A DNA stretch of 64,000 bases, from positions 47,243,319-47,307,318 of the forward strand of contig NC_081831.1 in the NCBI RefSeq assembly GCF_030867095.1. The letters run 5' to 3'. Below the pieces are notes generated by a model that worked only from the letters and a program-made list of their open reading frames with translations, was not told the DNA's origin and made no database searches. A program made the position numbers and the translations under genes. Shown here one piece after another: positions 1 through 11,900 of this stretch; positions within the stretch are counted from its first letter, which is position 1, and every line of letters starts with the position of its first letter. This DNA is from Alligator mississippiensis. Lineage: Eukaryota > Chordata > Crocodylia > Alligatoridae.

Positions 1-2005
1 GAGTATTTCTTTAAAAGGGTTGTAGCAGGGTGGGGTCCCTTGGGGTGGCCGTGTTACCCCTGGGCTCCTTAACTGTGCCAGTCTTGCCCTACAAGCACCC
101 TCTATCTCACCCGCCACATCTTGTTGGTATGATTAATATAAGGAGGCTGCCCTCCATCTTTAGGTTTGGACATGGTCTGGCTAGATCCAATTAAACCCTG
201 TTGTTCATAGACCCCTGGTGTCCTGCTTCACCGTTCCCGAGTCTCTCAGCCTTATGGGCTACATGTGTGGCTCCAACCACCCCTTTACCCTGCCCCAAGC
301 CTCGCAGATGGTACCGATGTTGCTGTGTGTAGGCCTTGCTGTGATTTGGCCCCCTTGTCTCACCGGGGCTCTCTGCAGCCCTGTCTCTGCCCCTCACTGG
401 CACCGGGGTCCCCATGCTGTAGTGGCCCCCAATGAGGCCTCCTCTTCCCCAAACAGCCTCATCCAAATCACCGGTGTTATCAGACAGCCAACAAACAACT
501 GCCAACCACCATGAGCCCCTGGACTGTAACACAACCCAAAACTCAAGGCTTGCTCTCCCCCTTTAAAAGAGTAAAACTCTCTCTGAGGCAAGGTCAGTGC
601 CTAGTAGGCAAGAAGAACTTACGGGCTCCTGGCGTCCCCTTAGTCCTACAGGCAGCATATCTGCCGGCTGCAACATCTATGGGCTCTTCCTTCCTAGAGA
701 CTCCTTCCTCTTTGGCTGCTGGCGGGGAACTGAACTGCCTGGTCCCAGCCCTGGGGTGTCTATGGGCCCAGAGCCCTGCCTCCTCTGGTCAGCTGACAAG
801 GGCTAGGTGTGGCCAGTTCCCTCATCAGCTGGTTGTCATAGCAACCTGCACCTGCACTCTGATCTGGCTCTTTGTGCTCTCTCCCCAGCAATCTATGCCC
901 TAAGAGGAGCAGGCACCTCAGTACCCTGCAACAAGGGTCAACAGTGAATTCAATATTGCCTCTTTTTAGAAATGTCCTCCTTTCATTCATGTGACTGTTT
1001 AAAAATCATTTAATTTTCAAATCTATGTAGAATACCTGTTGTGAGTATATCCTAGCAAGTAGCTTATCAGGAGTGTTTTGTGTTCAGCGTGAAGCTTTTG
1101 GGCAAATATTCGAATAATGCAGTCAAAACTGTAAAGGACATGGAAACAGAATGGTGTCCAAGGGCTGCCGCAGTGCTCCCTAGTGGTCACCCTGATCCAG
1201 CCGGGCTTCTGCTCCCATCTTGCAGGGTCTCACCCTGCTTCCTCGCCTCTGCTGTTAGTGGGAACAGGCTGGCAAGAGGAAAGACAGAGAAAACAACAAC
1301 AAGAAAAACCTCCAGGACAAGGTCAGAAGGGACTAGTCCTTCAGGACTAGACTTCTCATCAACTAACTGAGTGTCTTTGTCTTAGAGAGCTCTTGCTCTT
1401 TTTCCTTGATGAAAGACAAACACAAGTTCATATATTAGATTGACTACAACTGCATACTTCCTGAACTTATCCGGATTTGCCCTACAACTCTTTTTAAGAG
1501 CTAGAAAGTGGTCTGGGTCATACCTATCCCATGGATTAGTGGTTTGAGTACTTGCTGGAAAGCAGGCCTTGAAAAATGTCCATGTCCACTGGAAGGTGGA
1601 ACCCAGAATATCCGCAGCCTGTACCCCTACCTATTAGACTTCCACATAGGAGGCCTCTCCTGGCAGAGTACCTATTAACTTGGAGATCATTTCAGCACTT
1701 ACCAATGTGATGCAAGTGCCTGGACAACTCTGTCCCATGTACTTCTGCAGCCAGACTGCAGCCTACTGCACATGCTCAGTAGGTAAATACAGCTTGCTAC
1801 ATAAACTATGCATAAGTGCAAAAATTGCAGTTACCCAGCTATGTAGTTTCTACTTTTGCACATAATGGTGAAATAGGTTTTAGCCTATTTCTTATGGGAA
1901 TGTTCAAGACCAGATATTTTTCCACATATTAATTTGCATTAGGCACCTAAGTGTGATCCTATTCTACCTTGTTTGACTCCTTCAAAAAGCATAAGCAGAA
2001 AAGTA
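1..2005. other. No recognisable gene; moderately GC-rich start
   Basis: No conserved protein domain is visible on either strand. The first ~900 bases are C-rich on the plus strand and carry overlapping short ORFs on both strands, which is the pattern of composition rather than coding. The block may be an old repeat, but I could not place it in a family. From about 950 to 2005 the sequence is ordinary AT-rich intergenic DNA. Confidence 0.4.
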
Positions 2006-2289
2006 GGGGTGTCAATTAATCACAATTAACTATGTGATTAATGCAGTCATAGATTGGGGGGGGGGGTTACCGCATTAATCAAGCCTGTGGTTTTGGAACC
2101 CACGCCTGGGCTCCACTCTGCCATCTCCAGGCTGCCCGGCGGGTCAGTAGGGGAGAGGGAAGGCATGTGGGGGCAGACTGAGGCCCTCATGGTGATGGAG
2201 GGACTGGGGCAGGGGCAGGATCCATGGTGAATGGGGCCCTGGGACTGGGTGGGTCATGGGATGGAGGCTTGTCCATAGGCACAGGGGTG

Positions 2290-3487
2290 CCTGAACACAC
2301 AGAGTGTCACCCATGTCATGAGTTTTGCTTGTCAGCAGTTTGGGGTGCAGTTTCCCAGAAGCCCCTGCACCTGTCTCCTTGAAACTTGGCAGGCTTTGTG
2401 GCCTCTGCAAGAGCTACTGCTCCTGCAGTTTTCACCCCACTGTGGCTTAACACACACGTGACATGAGTTTGGCTTTCAAGAATTTGGGGTGCAGTTTCCC
2501 AGAAACCCCTGCACCTATCATATTGGAACTTGTCACGCATCATGCACTCAGCAGAGGCTACCATCCCTGCAAGTTTCATCTGAATCAGCCAAAAGACAAC
2601 AACGTTATAGATATTTCTTTGATTCCTCATTGTACTTCATGGCCGAATCTGTGTATCAGCTCCAAATCTTTGAAGCGATTCAGCTGAAACTAATCGGAAA
2701 AATGATTTGGATCTTGTGTGGGCTGGCAGCAATCCAGGGCCCTTTTTTTGTGCCATGGGCTGTGGCCAGCAGCCCGGACACGCTGGGTCGGAGAAAGCAG
2801 GCAACACGCTAGAATTAGGCACAGACGCTTAGTGGTTGATTCAAGTTTGTTTACTTACACCATAGATGGTCGCGGTGCAGGCTGGAAAGTTTCCCAGGTA
2901 AAGCTCCACTTAAATCCCTGTTTGAGGACTCGGACAAAACTCTCACTCTCACAGAGTTGTCGAGGCCCCATAGATCCTTGTTTGCACTCAGGGAAGAGGG
3001 ATACGTCGAGGATTGCGCTTGGCGACGGGGAGAGGCTAAATGCTGATCAAACCCCTGTTGCCTTCTTGATATTCACGTTGGGTCCAATAGGCTCCACAGC
3101 GCTTAGAGATCTTCATGAGACGTGAAGTCTCCTCCTCCTGATGTTCGTGGAATCCTCCAACTTGGGTGGAAACCACTCAAGCCTCTTATACGGCTAGCAA
3201 GCCAATCGCTAGCCGCCACGTGGGAATAATTTAAAAACAACCAATAATGGGGCTCAAATTTAAATACAAATGGCGGGAACTCCTTGCAACGTGCATTTCT
3301 GTGCTGCAAAGAAGAAATGCACCCTGCAAAGAGAGCTTCAAATGGCGGGAAAATAATTCAGTGGTGCCAAAGCACACACAAAAACAAAAATCACACCTTT
3401 GGGTTGTGACAGATCTTTGAATTGAATCTCTGGCATCTGAATCAGCCGAATCCAAATCAAATAGTTCCCTATTTGCACAGGCCTATA
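2290..3487. mobile_element. Arm of a hAT-like foldback element, split by a solo LTR
   Basis: Positions 2290-2620 contain two copies of a ~148-bp subrepeat (marked by 'gagtttTGcttgtcagcag' near 2318 and a relative near 2466). The same family builds the arms of the 17664-19744 element. The right end at about 3470-3487 reads 'tttgcacaggccta', close to that element's terminus 'ttttgcacagccctA'. The subterminal part is rich in short 'gattc/gaatc' motifs. A solo LTR (2715-3411) sits inside it. I did not find the matching left terminus. Positions 2006-2290 start with a palindromic 'attaatcac...gtgattaat' motif and look like a different, truncated element. Confidence 0.5.
2715..3411 (-). mobile_element. 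Solo LTR (697 bp), family unassigned
   Basis: The block is flanked by a perfect 5-bp direct repeat GATCT (2710-2714 and 3412-3416). Read on the minus strand it starts TGTCACAACC and ends CCCACACA, so it has the TG...CA termini of an LTR. A TATA-like stretch lies near 3182-3192 on the minus strand. No internal retroviral or Gypsy region is next to it, so it is a solo LTR fossil left by recombination between two LTRs. The TSD length does not decide between Gypsy-like and endogenous-retrovirus LTRs. Confidence 0.7.
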
Positions 3488-3689
3488 TGACAGTGGTTAT
3501 TATGAAAACATAGACTTAGCAGAATTGCTTATTAAAAACACCAACAGACAGGCTGTGTGTGTGGACTGTGGTACGTGAATCAAAGCTGGAAAGAATCTAA
3601 GGGGTCATCAGGGTCAGCCTTCAACACAAACGAAGTTGCCTAAAGAATCCCAGGCAACTTCTTATCCAACTGCTTAAAGTCAGATTTAC

Positions 3690-4240
3690 AGAGAAGTAGG
3701 GCTGAAAGGGACTTTCAGAGGTCATTGTTCAACACCCTGCCTGAGGTTGGATCATCCCTATCCTGACCACCCCATACAAATCCAGTGTCTAACCTCTTAG
3801 CAAAACTACACACTCAACCCTGACAACTCAGCCCAAGATACAACACCCCAATCTGCCACAGGGAAAGCAGGGGGAACATGGTGGTCAATGCCCTGAGGCT
3901 GCACAGATTGTTAAAATATGCTCAGGAGATCCCATGAAGAGAGCCATGCACTCCACCAACTTGCTATATAGGACGGCAACCTCTGCTCTCCTCAAAAGCT
4001 TCCAATGAAGGAAACTGAACAACTTCTCTGTGCCGTCTACTCTAGTACTTTACTGCTGTAACATTAAGGAACATTTTTGTTTCCTGAGACCTAATCTAAA
4101 ATCAACTTTTCTGCAATTTAGGACATTGTGTTCACATCCTGTTTCTTCTGCTATAGCTGCTTTCATCTTCAACCATCACCTTCAAACCATAATGGATTTT
4201 TTTTTAAATCAGCAGAAGACAAAAGGACACTTGAAAGGAC
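3690..4240 (-). mobile_element. Old CR1 LINE 3' fragment
   Basis: The plus strand reads as the complement of a CR1 3' region. It begins with a 'gggctgaaagggac' element near 3697, which corresponds to the usual 'ggctggaagggacc' 3' end. A degraded antisense stretch of the ORF2 C-terminal and 3' region follows. No open frame remains and divergence is high, so this is one of the older CR1 insertions in the window. Confidence 0.5.
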
Positions 4241-6150
4241 AGTGAATGCTACCATTAGTTAATGAACTACATTCCCTTTTCTCACAGTTCACTAAAACAG
4301 AAAGAGCGTGGCACTCCATTAGGAGACCCAGGTTCTAGTCCCTGCTCCAATGAGCATTAAGCATTTCACACAAACTGCTTCAACCAGACAGAAAACTCTA
4401 CCCCAACCTATGCTACTGTCTGGTGGCAATGCCCCTCCTTCAACAGCCCGAGTTGCTAAATAGCTCCTTATAGCTAAATCAGTAGTGTTTGCCATAGTCT
4501 GATTATGCCATGGTGGCATTAGGCCCCAGCCAGGATGTTCCAGAGCACGCACTGCTCAGCTGCCCCATTTGCATACTCCAAACCCTCTGCATCCCCTCTT
4601 CACAATCCTGTGTCCCCTGTGCTTGAAAGAATGATCTCAGAGCAGTCTCAACAATGTCTTTAGGTTTGAAGAAGTGTAAATAAGTGCAGGTGGGCAGTTC
4701 ATGCTCGGGGGCATCTCAGTTGGGGAATGCTGCTGCAGCAGTGCAGATATGCCCAGAGAGTCTTGGGAACTCTGCCAGATTTTGGAGCTGCATCCAGGGG
4801 TTCCTAAATGTTGTTCATCAAGAAAATCTTCAATATCAAGACAACACATAGTAGCATTTTTTGTCTTTCACCTGGGGGATAGCATTGAAATAATAATAAA
4901 AAAAGGATCTTGATCATTTGGGAAACCCAGGTAAATTATTATTTTAAAAAATAGCAAAGAAAAATGTGAAGTGCTACATGCAGTAAAGAAAAAAATTCAA
5001 AGGAAAAAGTACAGAATGAGCAATAAGTGTCTTGCCAATGTCACTGGTAGAAAATGTATTGGGGTTTGGTGGATCACAAACTCAGCATGACTCCAGACAT
5101 TATGCTAGAGCCACAATGGACAACTATTGTGTGGGGTTTAATTAACAGAGGTATGTATGGATGTTCATGTAGAGCTACAAATCCCACTCCAATGTGAAAT
5201 AATTTAAATGTGAGAGCTTCACTGCTGCCCAGTTGTACAGGTTCCTTGCAGCTGAAGTGCTGCAAAAGGCACTGGAGCAGGTGCCATAGTGGAGCTGTGT
5301 GGCTTAATCAACAAATGGTTCATGGGTTTTATAGCCAGATCAGGCATCAGGAGGACTTCTCAGTACACATTGCCTGTTTGCACATCAGAAAAGGTTTGGC
5401 ATGTTAGATGGGGAACAGGTGAGACTGTGTTTATGGAGCACAGCGGGTAAGGGAAAGAATGGCCAAATGCCTTTCAGGGGGAAAAGCATTAGGTGCATCT
5501 CCTAATGGGGACAGCTGTGCTCAACAGGTCCCAGCTGAGGAGACAGTTGCATGCAGACTAATGCCTCTGTCCTTTTTGAGTATAATACTAATGGGAAAGA
5601 CAAGTAATCTGTCATATAGATGTCTATCGGGGGGAGCAAAACATCTACCAAGATAAATACATTTTTTGAGAACCTGGATAGAGAACAAACACAGGACTTA
5701 AAGAAAACTTTTGGAGAGAAATTTGAGTAGGAACCCTGGTGTCTAGCACACAATTTTAGTCCCCAGCAAGTGAAGCTGGTACTGATTTGGGAAGAGCTGG
5801 CAGGATTGTTAGTACCTGCAAACACAGACACAGTCACTGTCCAGGGCAAGCTATTTCTGTTTGTTTGTTTTTTACCTTACAGATGGGGACTTTACTATGC
5901 TTATGAGGCATTAACTGGCATTAGATGGCATTACTGAGAGGCATCTGAAGCTGCACTTGGCATATGATGGCAGCACCTACACGTCAGGCTGTACCGTACA
6001 TATTATGACTATAGCTGATGGATGGGGGTCCATATTAATACCACAGTTTTATTACATAGTCATAAAATGGTGATTTTGAACTGGTGAGTTGTTTTTAACT
6101 TCACCTGTCTCTACCAAACTAGTTTTCCTATGACTAAAATTAATTTTGTC
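4241..6150. other. Intergenic stretch without recognisable features
   Basis: I see only short unconserved ORFs and A/T runs, such as an A-rich stretch near 4890-5000. No domain, terminal repeat or RNA-like structure was recognised. Confidence 0.4.
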
Positions 6151-6175
6151 TCTGTTAGCCACAGGGCCTACCCTA

Positions 6176-7290
6176 CGCTAAAAAGATAGCAAATCAAAGG
6201 AAATGAAAAATTGATGTTGAATGTCGAGTTTTCAAAGATATTTGGACCACTGATTTTTTTTTGCTCTTTAACAAAACAGGAACATCCTGTGTCTGATTTG
6301 CCATGAGAAAGTGGCTGTCTGCAAGAAGTACAATGTGAAGCGACATTAGCATACAACAAAGTATGCAAAGACATGTGACAACTTGGTGGGTCAGGTTAAA
6401 AGTGATCGGGTGAACTCTCTAACACAGAGCATGAACGGGCAGCCGTCTTTCTTCAAAGCTGCGAGGCAGAAGTCTAAGGCAGTGACCAAGATCAGCTTCT
6501 TGATATCTGAGGCAATAGCTAGAAGGGGGAAACTGTTGTCTGATGGAGAATGTGTGAAAGATTGCTTGGGCACATTTACATCTGTGGTATTCCCTGACAA
6601 ACAGTCAAACGTGGAGAAAACCAGCCTTTCTCATCAGACGGTTGCTAGAAGAGTAGACGACATGGCATCAAACACTGATGATTCACTGATGAAAAAACTC
6701 AGTGCCCAGCAGTTTTACAGCTCAGGGGTTGATGAAAGCACAGATGGGAGTGATACAGCTTAACTGGCAATCTTTGTGTGAGGAGGAACCAAACAATCCC
6801 ATGTTGCTGGGGAACTGCTCGACTTGTGTCCAATGCAAGGCAAAACAACGGGACAGGACATTTTCAATGAAGTGAAATGCGCCTTGTTGGAATTCAGTCT
6901 TCCAGAGGACTAACTCTGTGGTCTAACAACGGATGGTGCCCCTGAAAGGATAGGCAAGCACAATGGATCTGTCTGTTTACTGGTCAAGTCCATGCCTCGG
7001 GATGTCATCACACATCACTGCAACACTCACCAGGAACAACGGTGTGCAAAAGTCCTGGAAATGAAACTTGTGATGGAACAGGTTGTTTCTACAGTCACTT
7101 TCATAAGGTCAAAGGGGCTTAATCGTAGACAGTCCCAAGCATTTCTTGCTGAGATAGGATCAGACCACGACGACATTATTTACTTCTGCCAAGTTCGTTG
7201 GCTCAGCAGGGTAGCCGCACTAGCCAGACGCTGGTCACTGCTCGACGAAATCCTCTGACTGGTCCAAATCAAGAGAAACACATACAAGCT
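6176..7290 (+). pseudogene. Decayed hAT (Charlie-like) transposase
   Basis: This is a broken transposase of the hAT superfamily, of the lineage that also gave rise to domesticated GTF2IRD2-type and ZBED-type proteins. Around 6285-6350 a BED-type zinc finger is visible: CLICH, then CKKYNVKRH, with a stop where the motif continues. The longest open piece (6383-6763) carries QPSFFKAA, then the ISEAIARRGKLLSDGECVKDC block and the catalytic-core segment FYSSGVDESTDGSDTA. After stops near 6763, 6775 and 6910 the frame still reads TTDGAPERIGK, then HCNTHQEQRCAKVLEMK (6992-7258) and a WLSRVAAL block. The C-terminal hATC dimerisation domain is absent, so the copy is 3' truncated. Terminal inverted repeats were not found. 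It is an inactive fossil; family identity is from recognition, not a search. Confidence 0.8.
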
Positions 7291-7905
7291 GTTGGTCCTT
7301 TTTAATTGTTAGTCTTCTTTTCCCCACTCCTTCCCTCTTTCCCATTCACTTCAAAAATGTTTTTCAAGACTTCTCCCTTCTCACCAATAGCTCCTGTTGC
7401 ATCTTGCTGGCTGCGGAGTGAAAGTAGCTACATGGTGTTTTCTCTGCATCTGAGCTCCATGACACTCCTTCCCACCCCTCTCCCACCTCAGAGGAGGGGT
7501 AGACTTGTCCATGCCCTCGCTTATCAGGCCCTCTAGTACCAAGTCACCATTGGGCAGGTCTGTGAAAGCCGTAACCGGTGACTGCTTTGAAATGGTTCTA
7601 ACTTCATGACAGCGTGCTCAATTTAATTGATTTAATTGATTTAAATGTATCATCACCTTACTGTCTGAATAGCATAATACAGAAAGAGTCCTACAATGCT
7701 CTGTCTCATTATCATATAGGAGTAACACCATAGGCTTCAGAGAAAGGGGAAAGTAACCCCATCACAGTCCACATTTCCATGTCCAAGGAAGAAGTCGTTT
7801 TCCTGTGATCTGAACGTGACAGACTAGCAGTATTTTGAGAATACAAGTGTAAAAGTACAGCTTTGTCCTCATTTAATGTCCTTCCTACAGGTCTACTTTA
7901 AGAAC
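7291..7905. other. Spacer between hAT remnant and OR pseudogene
   Basis: The stretch is T- and C-rich at 7310-7500, with a short repeated 'aattgatttaattgattt' near 7622-7645. No gene or classifiable repeat was recognised. Confidence 0.4.
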
Positions 7906-7910
7906 ACAGC

Positions 7911-8940
7911 ATGAATTGGGAGAACTTCACTAACACAGTGAAAGGATTTGTCTTTGTGGGCATCTGTCAGAGCCCTGAACTGCCGTGCTTCCTCTTTCTG
8001 GCCTTCCTCATAGTCTACATTGCTACCTGGTTTGGTAACCTCACTATCATCACTATAGTCATTTGCACCTGCCACCTCCATAAGCCCATGTACTTCTTGC
8101 TCACCAACTTGGCCTTCCTGGACCTCTTCAAGTCCTCACTGACTGTCCATGATGCTGAGGGACCTCCTGTCCCCACACAAAACCATCTCATTTCACAGGG
8201 GCTTGATACAGATATTTTTCTTCCACTTCTCAGGAGGCACCTCAGTCTTCTACCTCACAGTAATGGCAGATGACCGATATGTGGCCATCTATAAACCATT
8301 ATGGTACTTGAACATCATGAACCGGGGGGGAGTTGCATAGGGCTAGTGACTGGGGCATGGTTGGGTGGCTTTGTCCATTCTAGTGTCCAAATTGCACTGA
8401 TCTTTCAGTCACCCTTTTGTGGACCCACTCTACTAGATAATTTCCACTGTGATGTCCCACGGGTCATGAAACTTGCTTGCACAGAAACCCATGTGATAGA
8501 CTTGCCAATCATCTCCAACAATAGGTCTGTAATCTCTGGGGACTTCTTTGCATTACTAATTTCCTATACTATCATCTTGGGCAAGATAAGAAAGCATGTT
8601 ATGGAAGGGAAGCACAAAGCCCTTTCCACTTGTACTGCACAGATTACATTGGTGTGCTTGCATTTTGGACCTGGCATGTTCATTTGATGACCGACCCTTC
8701 CAGAAATTCACAGTGGATAAGGCAATCTCTGTGCTCTACATGGTGGCCATCCCCACGGTGAACCTGGTGATCTAGACACTGAGGAGTGTCAAAATAAAAA
8801 ACCTCTGAATGGACTGAACAGGACTGTTCAGTCCTACACACTGAGGAGTGCCAAAATAAAAAACCTCTGAATGGACTGAACAGGACTGTTCTCAGGAAGG
8901 AAATCAGAGCCTTCATTTGCTGAATAGTCCCTGTGTTTCC
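7911..8940 (+). pseudogene. OR4-like olfactory receptor pseudogene
   Basis: This is a class II olfactory receptor, a seven-transmembrane GPCR of sensory neurons, closest by eye to the OR4 group. The N-terminus starts MNWENFTNTV with an N-glycosylation site (NFT). TM1 and TM2 follow with GNLTIITIV and HKPMYF. The frame then shifts near 8140-8150. The TM3 end reads VMADDRYVAIYKPL, with D in place of the usual Y in MAYDRY. A second shift lies in the G-run near 8325. Further on come FCGPTLLDNFHCDV and KALSTCTAQIT, then a stop at about 8685, IPTVNLVI and another stop near 8774. A 62-bp tandem duplication (8776-8891) has doubled the C-terminal coding part. With at least two frameshifts and two stops, the copy is dead. 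It is most similar to the minus-strand copy at 21014-21951. Confidence 0.88.
8776..8891. repeat. 62-bp tandem duplication in OR pseudogene tail
   Basis: Two copies (8776-8829 and 8838-8891, period 62) of a segment beginning 'acactgaggagtg' differ at one base inside the compared 54 bp (t/c). The near identity means the duplication is recent compared with the decay of the receptor. Confidence 0.85.
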
Positions 8941-8944
8941 CACT

Positions 8945-11900
8945 TTGCAAAACCTTTCAGGTTAAGATATAATAACAATCACAATGATAATAGCAATATC
9001 GCTAAAAATAACGATAGGAATAACCGTAATACATGAGGTCAGTATCTCAAAGCCTTCTTACACGGTTTATATACATCTAGTATAACATTCTAGTTTTTTT
9101 TTTCCAGTCATCCGAGTGGCATTTTCTTCATCCACTCAGTCACAAGTCCTCCACCTTTCTCCTGGCCCCACATATTTCTTACCAACCTTCCACTATTATC
9201 TGTTCAGAGACCAGCCTCACAAAAGTGCTAGAGAAGCCCCTGGGTGGTTACTGACCCGTGATGTGGTGGGTCAAGTACTTTGCTGGGCTGTCAATGAGAC
9301 CTAGGTTCCAACCACCTCTGGGCAAGGGGGCCTAAAACTTGGATCTTTCTACTTTGCTGGTGACTACTTAGTGACTGAGGGCAAAACAGGGGAGACTTTC
9401 CTCTCCTATACATCCTTCTTTTGTTCCTGCATACAGATCCAAATAGTCATGGTTTATGGTTGATGTTTTCAGACTTTTAAGGCCACTATGGATCCATCAG
9501 GGGTTCAAGTACCTGCCCTGGTACCCAGCCAATGAATACCCTTCTGGTTGTGCTGTGTCTGCAAATGTAGGCAGTTTCTGATGCAGCTAGGAATGACATT
9601 CCTTGCCTACATGTAATTACACAAGGTGAAAGTCTCCATTGGCTTCACTGGAGGGAAATGTCCCTCCTAGAGAACTGAAGATCTGTCTCTGAGAGTAATT
9701 GAGAGCTGCCCTTTGAAATGAGTGCGGGATCTGGGTGCCCCTATAAGCAGACATAGTATGCAAGGCCTTCCTGAAATGCTCAGTATTATACCTATAACCT
9801 GATCTCTCTTTCCTTGCAACCTGGTCTCTGAAACCCTGTCCCCTTCTCAGTAAACTAGAATAGCCTTAAGATCGCATTGTACGATTAATGCATCGGTCAT
9901 CCCGGCCTTTCCAAGTCTGCTATGTCTGTGACTGTAGAACCAGGTACCTCCAAAAAAGTGTTAGTAATATTACAACAAGGTCAAATCTCAACAATACTTG
10001 TTTCCTACCCGACAGGAAAATTAGATCCAGTTCTCAGACTCAGACACACCCCCAAACTTTCCACTTATCTATTTTCTAACTCCAGAAGTAGCATAGGTAC
10101 TAAGATTAAAGTTTCTCTAAAATCCCTTTGAAGTTTTCCTGGCTGGATCAAAAACATTGCCACTTTGGATGTTTGAAATTCTGTCTGAAGCAACTAAATT
10201 AGAAACTTTAAGAACGTCTTCCTCCTCCAATCCAAAGAGAACGGGTTTGCCAAATGGGTTTTGGTGAAGAGCTGCTTCATATTACAAGATGGCATATATG
10301 AAACACGGGGAAATAGTCCCCATTTTAATGGTCCCTCTAGAAGAAGCACAGAACTTGAGTTGCTACAGACACTGGAAGAAAAATCTGCCTGTGGGATAAC
10401 AGCAGGAGAGAAAAGCAATTAGGACTTCTGGGTTTTGTATGGCAGTTGCTGATGGGGAATAGCATGCCTTGGCTCGGCATGGGGGCAATTGTTAAAACAA
10501 TTGGCCACACACGTAGCCAGTCAATTTTTCAACCACTTAATATTGTAAATGAATAGAACATGAAACTATATCACATCAGAGTGAGATGTGGGGCACACAC
10601 CTGAGTTGGAGCACATCTCTTCCTAAGGTTACCAAAAAGCCCAGAAATAATAGTGATGGGATCATCTTTAGTGCTTTGAATGAAATAATGTCCAAGCTTG
10701 AATTGACATGGCACTTGTAGGGGGAAAAGCTACCTGGACTCTAAAACTAGGTTACATTTGGGTAGAAACAATTTGTAGCTGTCGACTTAGCATGGCTGGT
10801 TTCATGCCAATTTATCGACATGGTCTTTGTCTCAGTCTGTCTATCCATGCCATACCTCTTATCAATATATTTATCTAATCTGGCTGGTCACCAGTAATAC
10901 AGAAGATGATGGTAGGATTTTTGAAACCGTGTGGATGCTAGGTGATCAAGTCTCACTGAGAGCTGAAAGAACTCATCTTTCTAATTCTCTAAGGCACTTT
11001 TGAAATTTCCACTTGGAGCGGCTGCTTTAAGGGTAGTTCGAAAGGCAAGGGTTCCTTAGGCTGGTATCTTTTATTGGATCAACTATGTAATTGGAATAAA
11101 GCTTTCAAATGCAAGGCTTTCAATACTTGGTTGACTAGATGACCTATCACTTAACTCTGAGGCTGCTTTTGAAACCCTGCCTGAACTGAGTGCAGGATAG
11201 TTTCTAAGGTCTATGTTAAAATCCTTTAAATGTGATTAATGAAAATACATTGTTAGCCTTTTGTGTTAGTCCAAACCCAGAGAGTGAGTTCAGACTGAGA
11301 TCCAAGATTGCTACGTCTCCTCCTCTTTTTCATCATTGCCAGCAACTAAGTTTCCTGCTTATAGACTCATGAAGTCAGTACTGAGGACAAAGTCTCATCC
11401 CCACACAATCTACTTTGTTTTCTATGGGCAAACATCTTGCCTTCATTCTCTGCAGTGGTGATTCCATGGCAGGAATATGCGTGGCCATCTCTGCTCTCAG
11501 TAACCCCTTTGCAGATTTACCTACTTCCCACTGTAGCCCCCAGTGACCCTCATGCAAATTATTTGGACTAATCTGAGTGACTGGAAAAGAATGAACAATT
11601 ATTTTCATTGCATATATGCATACATGTCAAATGGAGTAATGCCGGCTCCTATTCCTGCATGCTTAAAAAATGAGAAAAAAAAATAATAATTCAGTGTAGA
11701 AAAAAAATCACACTCTGAATACAACATGAAGAATGGGTGAACTGAGCAAGAAGCTATCTTTTTAAGCAGAGAGGTTGGAATCAATTAAAATGCTTAGCTG
11801 TATTTGCAGATAGGAAAAGGTTATTAAAGTTAGATCAGATTTTGAAAACATTTAAAGGGTGTGTGAGTGCTAGCTGTTTGCAGGGGTAGTGAAAAATTAG

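Noticed and set aside
1-900. Possible LTR or viral coding remnant in the C-rich start
   Set aside because: No termini, target duplication or domain could be identified.
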